Positions 20,822 through 32,657 of a DNA stretch of 64,000 nucleotides are shown piece after piece. Made by a program: the position numbers and the translations under genes. Source of the DNA: Cinnamomum chago (lineage: Eukaryota > Streptophyta > Magnoliopsida > Laurales > Lauraceae); contig CP142451.1 in the NCBI GenBank assembly GCA_038049695.1, positions 125,461,501-125,525,500 on the forward strand. Reading direction: 5' to 3'. The stretch's first letter is position 1; each line of letters opens with the position of its first letter. The notes beneath the pieces were generated by a model that worked only from the letters and a program-made list of their open reading frames with translations, made no database searches and was not told the DNA's origin.

Positions 20822-23800
20822 GCTAGTGTTTCTGCTATATCTGCTAATATCAATTCAATACTTGTACTTAATGTGACCAACTTTAAGGATTGGAAAGAGA
20901 ACATAGAAATTGTTCCCGGCTGCATGGATCTAAACCTTGCACTACGGATTGAGCAACCTGCTTCTCTTACGGATACAAGTTCTCCTGATGACAGGAAGAA
21001 CTTTGAGAAGTGGGATCGCTCAAATCGCATGAGTCTTGCTTTAGTCTGTTCTGAGGTAAATTTTGCTTCAGTACCTAGAAACATGTGGTGGTTGGATTCT
21101 GGTACTACTACTCATATCTGTGTTTCTATGCAAGGTTGCCTGAGCTACCGAAAGTCAAGTGATGTTGAAAGACACATCTTTGTGGGCGATGGAAAGTTTG
21201 TAGAAGTAAAGGCAATAGGGCATTTTAGGTTGTTATTAAAAACTGGTTATTATTTGGATTTGTTAGATACTTTTATTGTACCGTCTTTTCGACGGAATTT
21301 GGTTTCAGTTTCTTTATTGGACAAGTTTGGTTATTTTTGTTCATTTGGAAACAATCAATTCAGTTTATCTATAAATTCAAATGATGTTGGAACTGGTTCT
21401 CTATGTGTATATGACAACTTACATTTGCTTGATACAATTGTTTCTTATAATGAATCCTTGCATGTGGAATCACGAGGTACTAAACGCAAACTTAATAAAG
21501 AAAACTCGGCTACATTATGGCACAAACGCTTAAGTCACATCTCTAAATCTCGAGTTGAGCGACTTGTGTCTGATGGCATTTTAGATTCCCTTGACTTTAC
21601 AGACTTTGATGTTTGTATTGCTTGCATCAAGGGGAAATAGACCAAAATGAAGAAATTAGGTGCCACTAGAACTACTGACGTCTCAGAATTGATACACACA
21701 GATATCTGTGGACCATTCCCTACGGCTTCCTGGAATGGCCAATAGTATTTCATATCATTTATAGACGATTACTCTCGCTATGGGTACCTATTTCTCATTC
21801 ATGAGAAATCACAGTCATTGGACGTGTTCAAAACATTTAAAGCTGAAGTTGAGAACCAACTCAACAAAAGAATAAAGAGTGTCAGGTCTGACCGTGGTGG
21901 TGAATACTACGGCAGATATGACAGCTTAGGTGAACAACGTCCAGGACCATTTGCTAAATTCCTAGAGGAATGTGGAATCATCCCATAGTACACCATGCCA
22001 GGGTCACCTAGCATGAACAGTGTAGCTGAAAGACGAAACCGGATTCTTAAGGATGTGGTGAGTATGATTAGTCATTCCACTTTACCAGAGTCACTCTAGA
22101 GAGAAGCACTCAAAACAGCAGTTTATATTGTGAATAGAGTGCCAACTAAAGCAGCTGCAAAAACACCTTATGAGCTTTGGACAGGCATAAAGCCTAGTCT
22201 AAAACATTTTCACATTTGGGGATGTCCAACTGAGACAAGGCCTTACAGGCCACATGAAAAGAAATTGGACTCCAAAACTGTGAGCAGCTACTTCATTGGC
22301 TACTCTGAACGATCTAGGGGCTATAAGTTTTATTATCCCACACTTAGGTCAATTTTTGAAACGGGAACTGCAACATTTTTTGAGGATATTGAGTTTGGGG
22401 GGAGAAAAAAGGTTAGAGACATTGTCTTTAAGGAAGAATCGGCTTCGATTCCCACTATTGCTTTTGACAATGTGCAGGTTTCTATACCTGTCATTGACCA
22501 AGAAGAGAATCCGGATCCTTAACAAGACAATGTTGATCAACCCCCCATTCAAGATGAGGAACAAACCCAACAACCTCAAGAACCAGTGCCTTTAAGGCGG
22601 TCCACTAGAGAAAGGAGAAATGCTATTCCAAACGATTTTTTCATATTTCTCCAAGAACATGAGGAAGAAATTGGAATGGTGGAAAATGATCCAATCAACT
22701 TCCATCAAGCCATGCAAAGTTCTAACTCTCAAAAGTGGATTGATGCCATGAATGAGGAGTATAAGTCTATGCAAGACAATAAGGTTTGGGAACTTGTCCC
22801 ATTACCAGAAGGTGCGAAGCCCATTGGTTGTAAAGGGATTTTTAAAACCAAAAGGGATTCAAATGGTAATGTGGAGAGATATAAGGCTCGTCTTGTAGCT
22901 AAAGGCTTTACCCAAAAGGAAGGGATTGACTTTAAAGAGACTTTCTCTCCGGTTTCATCGAAAGACTCTTTTAGGACAATCATGGCACTAGTTGCACATT
23001 TTGATTTTGAACTTCGTCAAATGGATGTCAAAACAACATTTCTCAATGGTGACATTGACGAAACAATTTATATGGTGCAGCCGGAAAACTTTGAGTCAGG
23101 AGACTCAAAGAATATGGTCTGTAAATTGACAAAGTCCATCAATGGATTCTAGCAAGCTTCTCGTCAGTGGTATCACAAGTTTCATCAAGTGATTATCTTG
23201 TTTGGTTTTGAGACAAACGCTGTTGATAATTGTGTGTATCACAAATTCAGTGGGAGTAAGCACATATTCCTGATTTTGTATGTCGATGACATATTGCTTG
23301 CCACAAATGATATAGGCATGTTGCATGAAACCAAGAGATTTCTATCAAAGAATTTTGAAATGAAAGATCTTGGTGACGCCTCTTTTGTATTAGGGATCCT
23401 AATGCAACGAGATCACTCTCGGGGTATTCTTGAATTATCACAAAGAAGGTATATTGATAAAGTGCTCAAATGGTTTGGCATGCAGGACAGCAAACTAGGT
23501 GACACCCCTATCTCGAAGGGAGACAAGTTCAGTCTCAATCAATGCTCTAAAACTAACCTTGAAGTTAAGGAAATGTAGAAGATTCCTTATGCATCAGCTG
23601 TAGGGAGTCTAATGTATGCTATGGTGTGTACACGTCCGGATATTGCATACATTGTTGGTATGTTAGGCAGATATTTAAACAATCCAGGAATGGATCATTG
23701 GAAAGCAGCCAAGCGGGTTATGAGGTATTTACAGAGAACAAAAGATTATATGCTCACATATAGGAAATCGGATCAGTTGGAGATCATAAGGTATTCCGAC

Positions 23801-24272
23801 TCCGATTATGCATGAATGCCAAGACAGTCTGAAATCCACATTAGCCTACATATACCTATTAGCAGATGGAGCTATTTCTTGGAGGAGTGCCAAACAGACA
23901 CTCGTAACTGATTCCGTCATGGCAACAGAATTTGTAGCATGCTATGAGGCATCCAACCATGGAATATGGCTGCGAAATTTTGTCATTGGGCTGCGAGTTT
24001 TGGAGGGTATTGAAAGACCACTCAAACTATATTTTGACAATAAATCAGCAGTGCTATATTCCAACAATAATAGGAGCTCAATTAGGTCAAAATATATTGC
24101 CATTAAGTTCCTAGTTGTGAATGAGAGAATACAATATGGACAGATATCCATAAAGCACATTGAGACAAACTCCATGATAGTGGATCCGCTTACAAAGGGA
24201 TTACCACCCAAGGTCTTTCATGAGCACACTGCTCATATGGGTGTTATTTTGTGTGAGGATATCACATTCTAG
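20822..24272 (+). pseudogene. Copia gag-pol polyprotein remnant
   Basis: The frame opens right after TTCTCTTTACAG with the N-terminal part of a UBN2-type gag (FKDWKENIE, 79 or so residues). It jumps in frame to the protease motif WLDSGTTTHI near 21095, so the rest of gag, with its zinc knuckle, is deleted. GAG-pre-integrase (LWHKRLSHIS) ends at a TAG at 21638. The integrase core shows HTDICGPF, FIDDYSRY, SDRGGEYY and AERRNR, then the reverse transcriptase (RYKARLVAKGFTQ, YVDD at 23279-23290). In-frame stops lie at 21638, 21743, 21986, 22097, 22520, 23150 and 23576. A +1 shift near 23810 moves the RNase H part (ATEFVACYEA, then DPLTKGLP) to another frame ending at 24272. Confidence 0.9.
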
Positions 24273-24702
24273 TAGGAGTTTGTGTGATTTTATGTTTTAT
24301 TGCTTTATGTTTGATTTTGACCACACTTATACATTTATGTATTTGGATACTTTTCTGATCAGAAATACAGTATTCGGTTCATTTCGCTTTGTTACATTGT
24401 GTTAAATATTGATCTCCCTAAGGAATACAGTACGACTAGCTAGAAATAGACATGTATAGATCACATTGCATGTATTTTCTATGCTACGCATCCATGATTG
24501 ATTTATGTCATTTGGTTATGTTGGTGTACGTGACCATTGATGGGTTTAGTCATGTTGAAAGTGACGAAGACCACTTTGATCCTATACCGGCATAATCAAT
24601 GGACGAGGTTGTTCGGATATATCCTAAATTATTATAGCAAACTTTTGGAGTTCATACAGCCATACACATTTGTTAAGTTACACATATGGCCCAGTGGGAG
24701 AT

Positions 24703-24768
24703 TGTTAGAAAAATTCCATCATGTGGGGCCACACATGTAACTATTAAATGTGTTATGTTATCTTTGGT
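24703..24768 (+). repeat. Truncated copia 3' LTR
   Basis: It starts TGTTAGAAAAATTCC just after the polypurine tract and follows the 5' LTR to ...ATCTTTGGTT. It then changes abruptly to an unrelated GC-rich sequence at about 24769. Confidence 0.9.
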
Positions 24769-25632
24769 TGATGGACCGCACCCCTCCGTTCCTCCTCCGC
24801 TGCCATCCGCCCCGGGTCTGTCAGGGTCCGGAAGGAGGGTGGAGGAAATGGGAGAAACGGGTATCAACATTTTTTTCTTTTGTATGCCAGATTTTCTATT
24901 CTACTTGGAATTTAGAGTGGTGATCCAGAGATTCACCTTCACAAGTAGAAAAGGAAATCAAGTTTTTTCCATCTTTCCATTGCACACATATTTTTAAAGA
25001 AAAGAGACAAGGTTTGTTTTTTTGAATGTCGTGAGAGGCGGTTTTCTTTGTTTGCCGTGAAAGGCGATTTTGGTGCCGTAAAAGGCGATTTACAAATCTT
25101 ATCAATAATGAAAAACAAGAGATGTGATTTTTGTATCTCTTTAAAAAAATACAATACAATAGAAAAGAAAGAAATGGAATCTAACTTTTCATGCGATTGT
25201 GGGGGAACCTGTTCAGATCGACGGTCGCGAGTCATGTATGGACTCCGCCATCGTCCTTCAGATGAGAACTTTGATGCTTGATTTCTTGGCTTTGCTCCAA
25301 CCTCAGATTTTTAGAGGATAAGGACCAAGGTAAGGTCCTATATCCGGTAAAAAGCCGAGTAGACGGGCTGAAGAGCCGCATCTAGCCATGTTGGATAGAA
25401 GGAGAGGTGGCCTTGGGGTGGTGGCCCCCCAAGGGGCTTTGATCACCTTGTAGTGCTTGTTGCAGCAGAGTTTTCTTCAACAGAGGAGAGTTTGTTGCAG
25501 AGGTTCTGGATTTTTCTTGGATTTTTCGGAGAGTTTTTTGGATAATTTTTCTCTGGCCCCTTTTCCTTGGAATGACCTCCTATTTATAGGCATTTGGTAG
25601 CCATTTAGGAGAGTTTATGAGCATTTATGGTA
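24769..25632. other. Unidentified segment between copia and the gene duplicate
   Basis: It begins with a GC-rich Pro/Gly-coding-like patch (24769-24850), followed by spaced GTGAAAGGCGATTTT-like repeats (25030-25095). On the minus strand there is a TATAAATAGG motif near 25577-25586, downstream of which the sequence is GA-rich and leader-like. The last part could be a fragment of an LTR on the minus strand, but no termini or duplication were found. Confidence 0.35.
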
Positions 25633-26007
25633 AAAGGTAGTACCTGAATAGGGCTTTGAAGACAACAGAAGCATGAAAGTCAACCATGTCAGAGCTTGCT
25701 TGGAAGAAAGAATCGATTAAAGGATTGCCTCCATTGCTGTTAAGCCATCCCAAAACTCCCCATTTTGCAGCCATGGGAGCACTGTACTTGTTTTCTTGCT
25801 TCGGTGACCCCGTCCCAACAGAGATGACTAAGAACTCTTTGCAGTACTCCATGGGTTTCATGTTCAAGAAATCTGAGTTTCCCATTTGAATCTCTTTACT
25901 GACTTGGGTGATTGCTGCTAATGTCTACACAAAATAAATAAATATTTTTTTTATATTTCAGTTTCTCATGTCATCACACAAAATTTATTTTTATGGAATT
26001 GATTTAA

Positions 26008-26511
26008 GGGAAATTTTTAAAAATGGCCTTAAGTTTTTGCCTTATTTAAAAAAAGGACATAAGTTTTGAAACTTTTCAAATTAGTCCCTAAGCTTTCTAA
26101 TAAATTTTTATTTAAGGACATATGACCATTTAAATGTATTTTTTAGTGACTTTTTCCCTCAATATTTTAAAAATACCCAAATTACCCTTCATTTAAACCC
26201 ATGACATGGTTTCGGCAGCCACTGCATGCAGCCAATCGTTGTAGGAATAGTGGGTGTCCTTGATCACTGTGAAGATACTGGCGAGGGAAATGAGGAGACT
26301 GTAGAGGAAGTGAAGGAAAGTTTTATTATAATGAAGGGTAATTTGGGTATTAAAAAAAAGGAAAAAAGTCGCCGAAAAATAACTTTAAATAGTTGGATGT
26401 CTTTAATTGAAAACTTCTTGAAAAACTTAGAGACTAATTTGAAAAGTTTTGAAACTTGTGTCCTTTTTTGAAATAAGGCTGAAACTTAAAGGACGTTTTT
26501 GAAATCGTCCC
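26008..26511. mobile_element. Mutator-like MITE in intron 4 (copy 1), 504 bp
   Basis: The 9-bp direct repeat TTGATTTAA lies at 25999-26007 and 26512-26520. Long inverted arms (over 100 bp) pair, for example AGTTTTGAAACTTTTCAAAT with its complement on the other side. The same insertion with the same duplication is in copy 2. Confidence 0.85.
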
Positions 26512-28060
26512 TTGATTTAATTTTGATAGATGTTTTAATCTATAAATCCCTCTTTTTAACCTTTTTTTAATAAAAAAAAAAGGCCTTGGGATGCTGATAC
26601 ATTTCATTTCAAATATTAATATAAACTTGAATTTGAAGAAAAGGAATGTGGTTTTACAGGATTATTGGCTGCAAGTCCTCCATCAATGAGGTGGAAATTC
26701 TTGATATTTCCTACAGTATCTTTTGTTTGGAAGTGGTGGGCAGGAAAATATGTCGGAGCTGCCGAGGTACCGATGCACACGTCTGAAAGGAGCGGGGGGG
26801 TCTTTGAAAGCTACGAATTCCCTTTTTGCCTGTATAAATAAAAGAAAGATTTTAAGTTAGATTCAAATTAGTTACTAAACTATTATCGTCATTAAGGACA
26901 TCTTTGTTTACATAAAATACATAGGAATTTATTGTGAAATAAACTCCACCAAAGGAATGAGAAGAGACTATGTACAAGCTAAGGGAGATCGAGGTGAAAG
27001 AAATCCGGTGGTAATGTAGATAGGACCTCAATTTTCGTAACTATAGATATTGAATTATTGTAGTGATGGCTCGGTATTCATTTCCAATCTTCCCTTAATT
27101 TAATTTCCACTAAATGAAAGATTATTTAATATTCATCTTTAAATTTCTCACTTTTGGTTCTTCATTTTTAACCAAAATAGAAGCAAACAAGCCCAAAGGC
27201 AACCAAAGTAATTGGGAATTCGAGGCTCGTGGAGCCAATCGGAACCTCATAAAACAAGAGGAAGGTGAGGGGGTGTGTTTGTGTAAGATCCCTTCTTATT
27301 TTGAGGATGTGCCGGTTTGTAATTAAAAAAAAAAAACACGGGATCATTTGGCATTACTAATTATCAATCAGATTCAAAACTTTAGAACTAATTGTTAAAT
27401 TAAAAGTCAATTAGCAACGATCGAATCCCTTGCAAGAAGAAATTGATTTTTTTAAATGATGGGTCCACAATCACCCTTTATATACGACTGACCAGGTAGT
27501 ACTAGGTCTCACTGGAACGTTGCACATTTACTTATGTGGAAAGAAAGATTTAAGCCCGAACTCGCTAAATTTGTTGAAAGTGGGATATTTATTTTGAGTT
27601 GTTCAAATTTTGATAAGCAAGACCAATCGATAGCATCTTCAAATTTCCAGTAATCCCTGGAATCAAGGATCCAGATCCTAAAAGACAATGAATAATTTAG
27701 CTTAGCAGACCTCCAAATGAATCATGAAAAATGATGTTTAGATCATTGTGGTAGCGAACCTCAAAGGTGGAGAAGATGATAGGCTGCAAGATCCTGATGT
27801 CGAACGCTGGAATGACCACGTTTGTCAAGGTTTTGTGCAACCTCGTTTCTCCAAGAAACTCTCGAAGGATCGAGTGCAAATACTTCCCATTGTATTTAGG
27901 CCCCCACACCGAACCCCAAATGTTCCATGCTGCGCCCAAAATGCCACTGCAATATTAACACCTTCCTGCCATCAGTATAGTCACACATGCCCATAATGGG
28001 ACTATAGTTCTATTACTTGGTACTGATTGTTGCAATACGGAACACATTCTATATCATGAG

Positions 28061-28591
28061 TAGGAGTGCATAAAAAATCCGTTGATCCGTAAAACCGGTC
28101 CAACCCGATCCGATCTGCAGATTTTAACCGAACCGAAGGTAAACGGATTGGTGACGATTGAAAATCTCGTAATCCATTAGCTACGGATTAGTGACGGATT
28201 TCACCCTCAATCCACGAATTTAATTTGATTTGATCCGTTGACATTAAATATAAATAAAAATAATATAAGGGGTCTAAATATAAGTTAAGAGGTCTAAATA
28301 TAAAGGAAGAAAAAACTACAGAGTCAAAATGTAATTTACCTTTATATTTAAGTATAACAAATGAAACTCTAAACCAAATGTCACTCTAGTCTTGAGAGCA
28401 TGCTCTTCAAATATTTTTTAATATTAAATTCAATGAATTGAATCGATCCAATTCAGTCCTTCAAGGTTCGGATCGGATCAGTTTTTAACGGCCACGGATT
28501 GATGACGGATTCCAAATCCATCAATCCGTATGTAACGGATTGGTGACGGATTTAGCCTAATACGTACCAATCATATCCGTGTACACGCATG
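28061..28591. mobile_element. hAT-like MITE in intron 2 (copy 1)
   Basis: The ends are TAGGAGTGCATAAAA and the complement of a CATGCGTGTACACGG-type end. They are flanked by ATCATGAG (28053-28060) and ATCATGGG (28592-28599), an 8-bp duplication with one mismatch. The body repeats CGGATTGGTGACGGATT motifs. Confidence 0.65.
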
Positions 28592-29300
28592 ATCATGGGC
28601 TCCACGACGTTATGCAATACATTATGCAAATATGATAACTCCGGTGTTAAATTTTACTATTCTCACCCAGTAATCTCACCAGACGCACTATACCATAAAC
28701 CCACCCAAAAACGTCAAATGATAAGGACATATATAAATCACCTGTTTTGAGGAAATATCTTTGGAGAGTGTTTTAGGTAGAAGGGGACGATGTCCTTGGC
28801 AGCATAGAGAGGGCGGTTGTTCTTGTCTGGAGCTGTGATCATGGAGGTCACTAGCCCACCTGTGCTCGTCCCTGCAATCACATCGAAATAATCTGCAAGT
28901 CTCACGTCCTTCCCATCAAACTCCTGCAACCACAAAACAATGAAAATTTTGCTTAAAATCCTTCTATTTTCATGAATGACATTGGCATGAAGAAGAAGGA
29001 GAAGAAGAAGTACTTGTAACTTGGATTCAAGACATGCAAGAACAGTCGCTGGAATGATGCCTCTGAGGCCGCCTCCATCTATGCTAAGCACTGTCACAGT
29101 TTTTCCTCCTGCAGGAGGGGGACTGCTCAAACTACCCATTGAAGTACTTGAGACTCTAATTCACAAGTCTGTCTCTCTCTGTGCTTATGTGCTTGGAACT
29201 TGTTACTCGATAGTCTTCAGTAGAGAATGAGGAGAGGGTGGGGAAGAAATAAAAGGAAGGAAAAGTTTGGAGAGGTAGAGAAGAGCACGAGGCAGGAGAA

Positions 29301-29307
29301 ATTTATG
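29301..29307 (-). promoter_or_regulatory. Mutated TATA box of the patatin pseudogene
   Basis: On the minus strand this reads CATAAAT. The intact copy has TATAAAT at the equivalent site (39357-39363), about 165 bp before the ATG. The first T of the box has become C. Confidence 0.65.
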
Positions 29308-29652
29308 GTAGAGTGAGCAGCAGCAAAGGGAAAGTAGAGATTTGAAAGTCGCTGGGGCCGGAGGAGAACAGGTAAAAAGGGAATGTGTGGTTGAGAGTTG
29401 AGACATCAGTGTCCCATCTTAATTATCTCTTTTCTATGAAACTTCCAAAGAGTTTTGAAAATTCTAAAAAAAAAAAATCATCATTTATAATAAATTTAAG
29501 GTTCTTTAAATAAATTAGAAAAAATCGATAACCATTCTTGAAGGGTTTTTAAGTGTTTATATAAATAAAACATCAAACTATAATGTTGTAAGATCAGATG
29601 CTAAAAGGCGACTACATAGATAGAAGGGAGTTACAATATTGAAGCTCGATCA

Positions 29653-30598
29653 CACTACAACATTTTGCACATTCAGTTACGAAAATTTTCGTCGCTAAAA
29701 GTTAACAAAACGTCAGTAAAACTCTTTACCGACAAAAATTACTCAACGTCGGTAAAAAATGATGAACAAAACAATTTACCGATGAAATTAATTTGCGTCG
29801 GCAAAAATACTATTTTTACCGATGATTATTTGACTTTTACTGACGTTCTTTTTCGTTGGCAAAAATAAAAAAAATGAAATACTTTTGCCGACGTTTTTTT
29901 TCCTCGGAAAAAAATTTTCGACTCTAATTTTCATCGGTAAAAAATTGATTTCATTGGCAAAATAAAATAAATAAATAAAAAATAAAATGATTTTACCGAC
30001 GTTTTATTTTTCGTTGGAAAATGAAAAATAAAAATAAATAACAAATGAAAAGACTTTTACTGTCGTTTTTTTCATCGGCAAAATAAAATAGAAAAATAAA
30101 TAAAAAAGGAAAAGACTTTTACCGACGGTTTTTTTCGTTCTCTAAATAAAATAGAAAAATAAATAAAAAAGGAAAAGACTTTTGCCGACGTTTTTTTTTT
30201 TGTCGGCAAAATAAAATAGAAACATAAATAAAAAACGGAAATGACTTTTACCGACGTTTTTCTCGTCGGTAAAGCATAATAGAAAAATAAGTAAAAAATG
30301 TAAAGACTTTTACCGATGTTTTTCTTTCGTCGGAAAAAGAAAATAGAAAAACAAATAAAAATAAAAAGACTTTTGCCGACGTTTTTTTCATTGGTAAAAC
30401 AAATAAAGCGTCGCTAAAAGTCATTTTACCGACGTTTTCTAATTCGTCGGTAATAATATCTCATTTTGACTTCCCTAAATTCCAAGATTGAACTTTGCAG
30501 ACGTTTTTAAGGAAAACGTCGGTAAAAGTATGACTTTTACCGATGATTTATAAAAGCGTCGCCAAAATTCGTAGCTAAAAGTGCAAGTTGTTGTAGTG
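29653..30598. mobile_element. CACTA MITE (copy 1), 946 bp
   Basis: It starts CACTACAACATTTTG and ends GTTGTTGTAGTG. TCA flanks both sides (29650-29652 and 30599-30601), an exact 3-bp target duplication. The interior is a run of about 62-bp repeats with TTTTACCGACG and CGTCGGCAAAAT, and has no coding capacity. Confidence 0.9.
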
Positions 30599-30843
30599 TC
30601 AATTGATCGAGAATTGATAAGTAAAAGGTCATCACCCAGTGCGGTCCAGCCGAAATAGAGTCATGGGAGGGTCCAGACCGGAGACAAACCTAATCTTTAA
30701 CAAATTTTCATAAAGTGTCTGCTCGTAGATCTTGAACCTATGTTATCACGCATGGCACCTGAGACTTTTACCATTGACAAGTCTTACAGCATAATCAACA
30801 TTTAAAAAATATTTGTTAGAGAGAATTTGTCATATTTTGTTAT

Positions 30844-32657
30844 GCATGTATTTTTCATGCTACGCATCCATGATTGATCTATGTCATTTGGTTATATTGG
30901 AATACGTGACTATTGATGGGTTTAGTCATGTTGAAAGTGACGAAGACCGCTTTGATCCTATATCGGCATAATCAATGGACGAGATTGTTCGGATATATCC
31001 TAAATTATGATAGCAAACTTTTAGAGCTCATACAGTCATATACATTTGTTAAGTTACACATATGGTCCAGTGGGAGATTGTTGGAAAAATTCCATCATAT
31101 GGGGCCATACATGTAACTATTAAATGTGTTATGTTGTCTTTGGTTTAGTCTATATTAAAGTGATCTAATAAGGAATTAAAGTTCTAAGGTTTAAAGGTAT
31201 AATTGTCATGGGATTAATGTGTAGATACCAGAATGTTATTTCTAATTTGATGAGGGGCAAAATTAGAAATAGAAAACTTATGATATCTTATATATTAGGG
31301 TTATGATCCCCAATTCATATGGTGAATTCCTATTTTCTCTGACATCCCATCATCAGAAGAATCAAGAGGGTTTTCTTTGGGTAACCATATTGGATTGGAA
31401 GATCATCAACTTGCGAATAAGTTCATTCAATAGATTCAGGTATGTTTTTCCACTTTACTCCTCTCAATGATTTGACATGGAGGATCTTGGTTGATCAAAG
31501 TTTTTTCAGATCTAGATTATTGTTTATTACAATTGGTATCAGAGCGTCTCCATATTAAGCCATTGGGAATCCAGATATAAATCAATCTGTTGTTTGAACG
31601 TTGCTCTTATTTATGTTTACCTTGATTTGCATCGATTGAAGTAGATGATCGAGTTAGTTGGCCTGTAGTTATGAACGGTCAGATTTGCGTTGTGCGACAC
31701 TTTAGGAATTCTGATTCGGTTTCTGTATGGTGTAATTCGCAAATAACCACCACAAAGTCCGCTGGCTCGATTTCTCAGTGCTGATAGATAGCTCTCTCTT
31801 GGTTTAACCTAATTGAGTATATTGTCATTTTGATAAATATTTACTTCAATTATATACCGATTCAGTTCACAGGTTCAATGCAGAGACAAGATTTTCATCT
31901 TTTTATCATCTGTTGTCTTTTACATTGATTTTGTATCTGGATCCAGAGAGTCTGGGTTGAATAACCTGCCATCTGATTTTTTTATATTCATGTACCATGG
32001 TAACTTTTACTGGAAACTATGTAATTCATGACACTTGTTCGTAACACGGTGATGCTGCTAGTGGCCAATCCAAGATAAGGGATGGACGGATAAGCTGGTA
32101 GAGAGGAGGATATGTTCATCATTGGGCTTCTCTCTTCTCTGTTCGCGTTTACATTTTTGCCCCTTGGATCTTCTGGCAAGGCATTTTCTGAGCTATACTA
32201 GCATTAGAAGAGGCAATCTGTGCCATGGTTGGCTTGTCATCTTTTACTTATGAATTTATTTCCTTAAGAATTATATTCAAGAATTAAGGTAAATCATCTG
32301 AATTTTTCCCAAGATTTTTTTTATTTTATTTATGGTGACATGTGAAGACAGCTAATTGGTTTTCTTCAAACAGCAATTCAAATATTTTATGGTTTTTCTT
32401 TTATGGTTAAATAAAATAGTCTAATATTCTAAATGGGCTAATTGAAACAAGATGTCACCAAAGTGACCTCTCTTGTGTAGATTGTTCATGAGGAATATTG
32501 GATGTTTGTGTGTGTGTAAATTCATGCGGGTCTTAGTCGGCCCAAAGGAAGGTTAATACTTGGTCGAATTGCATACACACCTGTGGTGGTAAACGTATGA
32601 TGATTATAGGGATTTTACATGTGAATAATAAGTCGATCCAAAGATAGATTTATTATT
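30844..32657 (+). mobile_element. Copia fragment arranged internal-LTR-internal
   Basis: 30844-31078 matches the 3' end of the copia interior at 24470-24702, including the polypurine tract. 31079-31531 is a complete 453-bp LTR. 31532-32657 matches the 5' leader at 19504-20629, including the tRNA-Met primer site. An LTR with internal sequence on both sides is what remains of head-to-tail copia copies sharing an LTR. The segment ends abruptly before gag. Confidence 0.88.

Larger units (their letters stand above)
19051..24768 (+). mobile_element. Decayed Ty1/copia retrotransposon
   Basis: The order is 5' LTR (19051-19503), primer-binding site, 1.3-kb leader, broken gag-pol, polypurine tract CCAGTGGGAGAT (24691-24702) and a 3' LTR cut off after 66 bp. 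Protease, integrase, reverse transcriptase and RNase H follow in copia order. The element cannot be autonomous: most of gag is missing, many stops and one frameshift interrupt pol, and the 3' LTR is truncated. The 17 bases just before the 5' LTR (19034-19050) match the polypurine-tract end of this same family, showing that another copy once lay upstream. Confidence 0.9.
25644..29139 (-). pseudogene. Patatin-like lipase pseudogene (copy 1)
   Basis: Exons on the minus strand, in order: 29139-29014, 28923-28742, 27946-27760, 26829-26658 and 25924-25644. They match the intact gene at 34151-39195 exon for exon, keep all five visible donor and acceptor dinucleotides, and retain DGGGLRG and GTSTG. 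Three lesions break it. Exon 4 has seven C (G run 26794-26800 on the plus strand) where the intact gene has six, shifting the frame ahead of the catalytic Asp. Exon 5 lacks 25 bp (between 25650 and 25651), a second shift. The terminal exon 6 is absent, because the duplication stops next to exon 5. The TATA box is also altered. A short truncated protein from exons 1-3 is conceivable, but a working enzyme is not. Confidence 0.92.
25633..30843. repeat. Segmental duplication, copy 1
   Basis: This 5.2-kb stretch matches 35622-40808 in order and orientation. Shared content is patatin exons 1-5, their introns, a MULE-type MITE, a hAT-like MITE, the promoter region and a CACTA MITE. The left breakpoint falls a few bases past exon 5. 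The right breakpoint is after TTTGTTATGC, where copy 1 runs into copia sequence and copy 2 into unrelated DNA. Confidence 0.9.
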
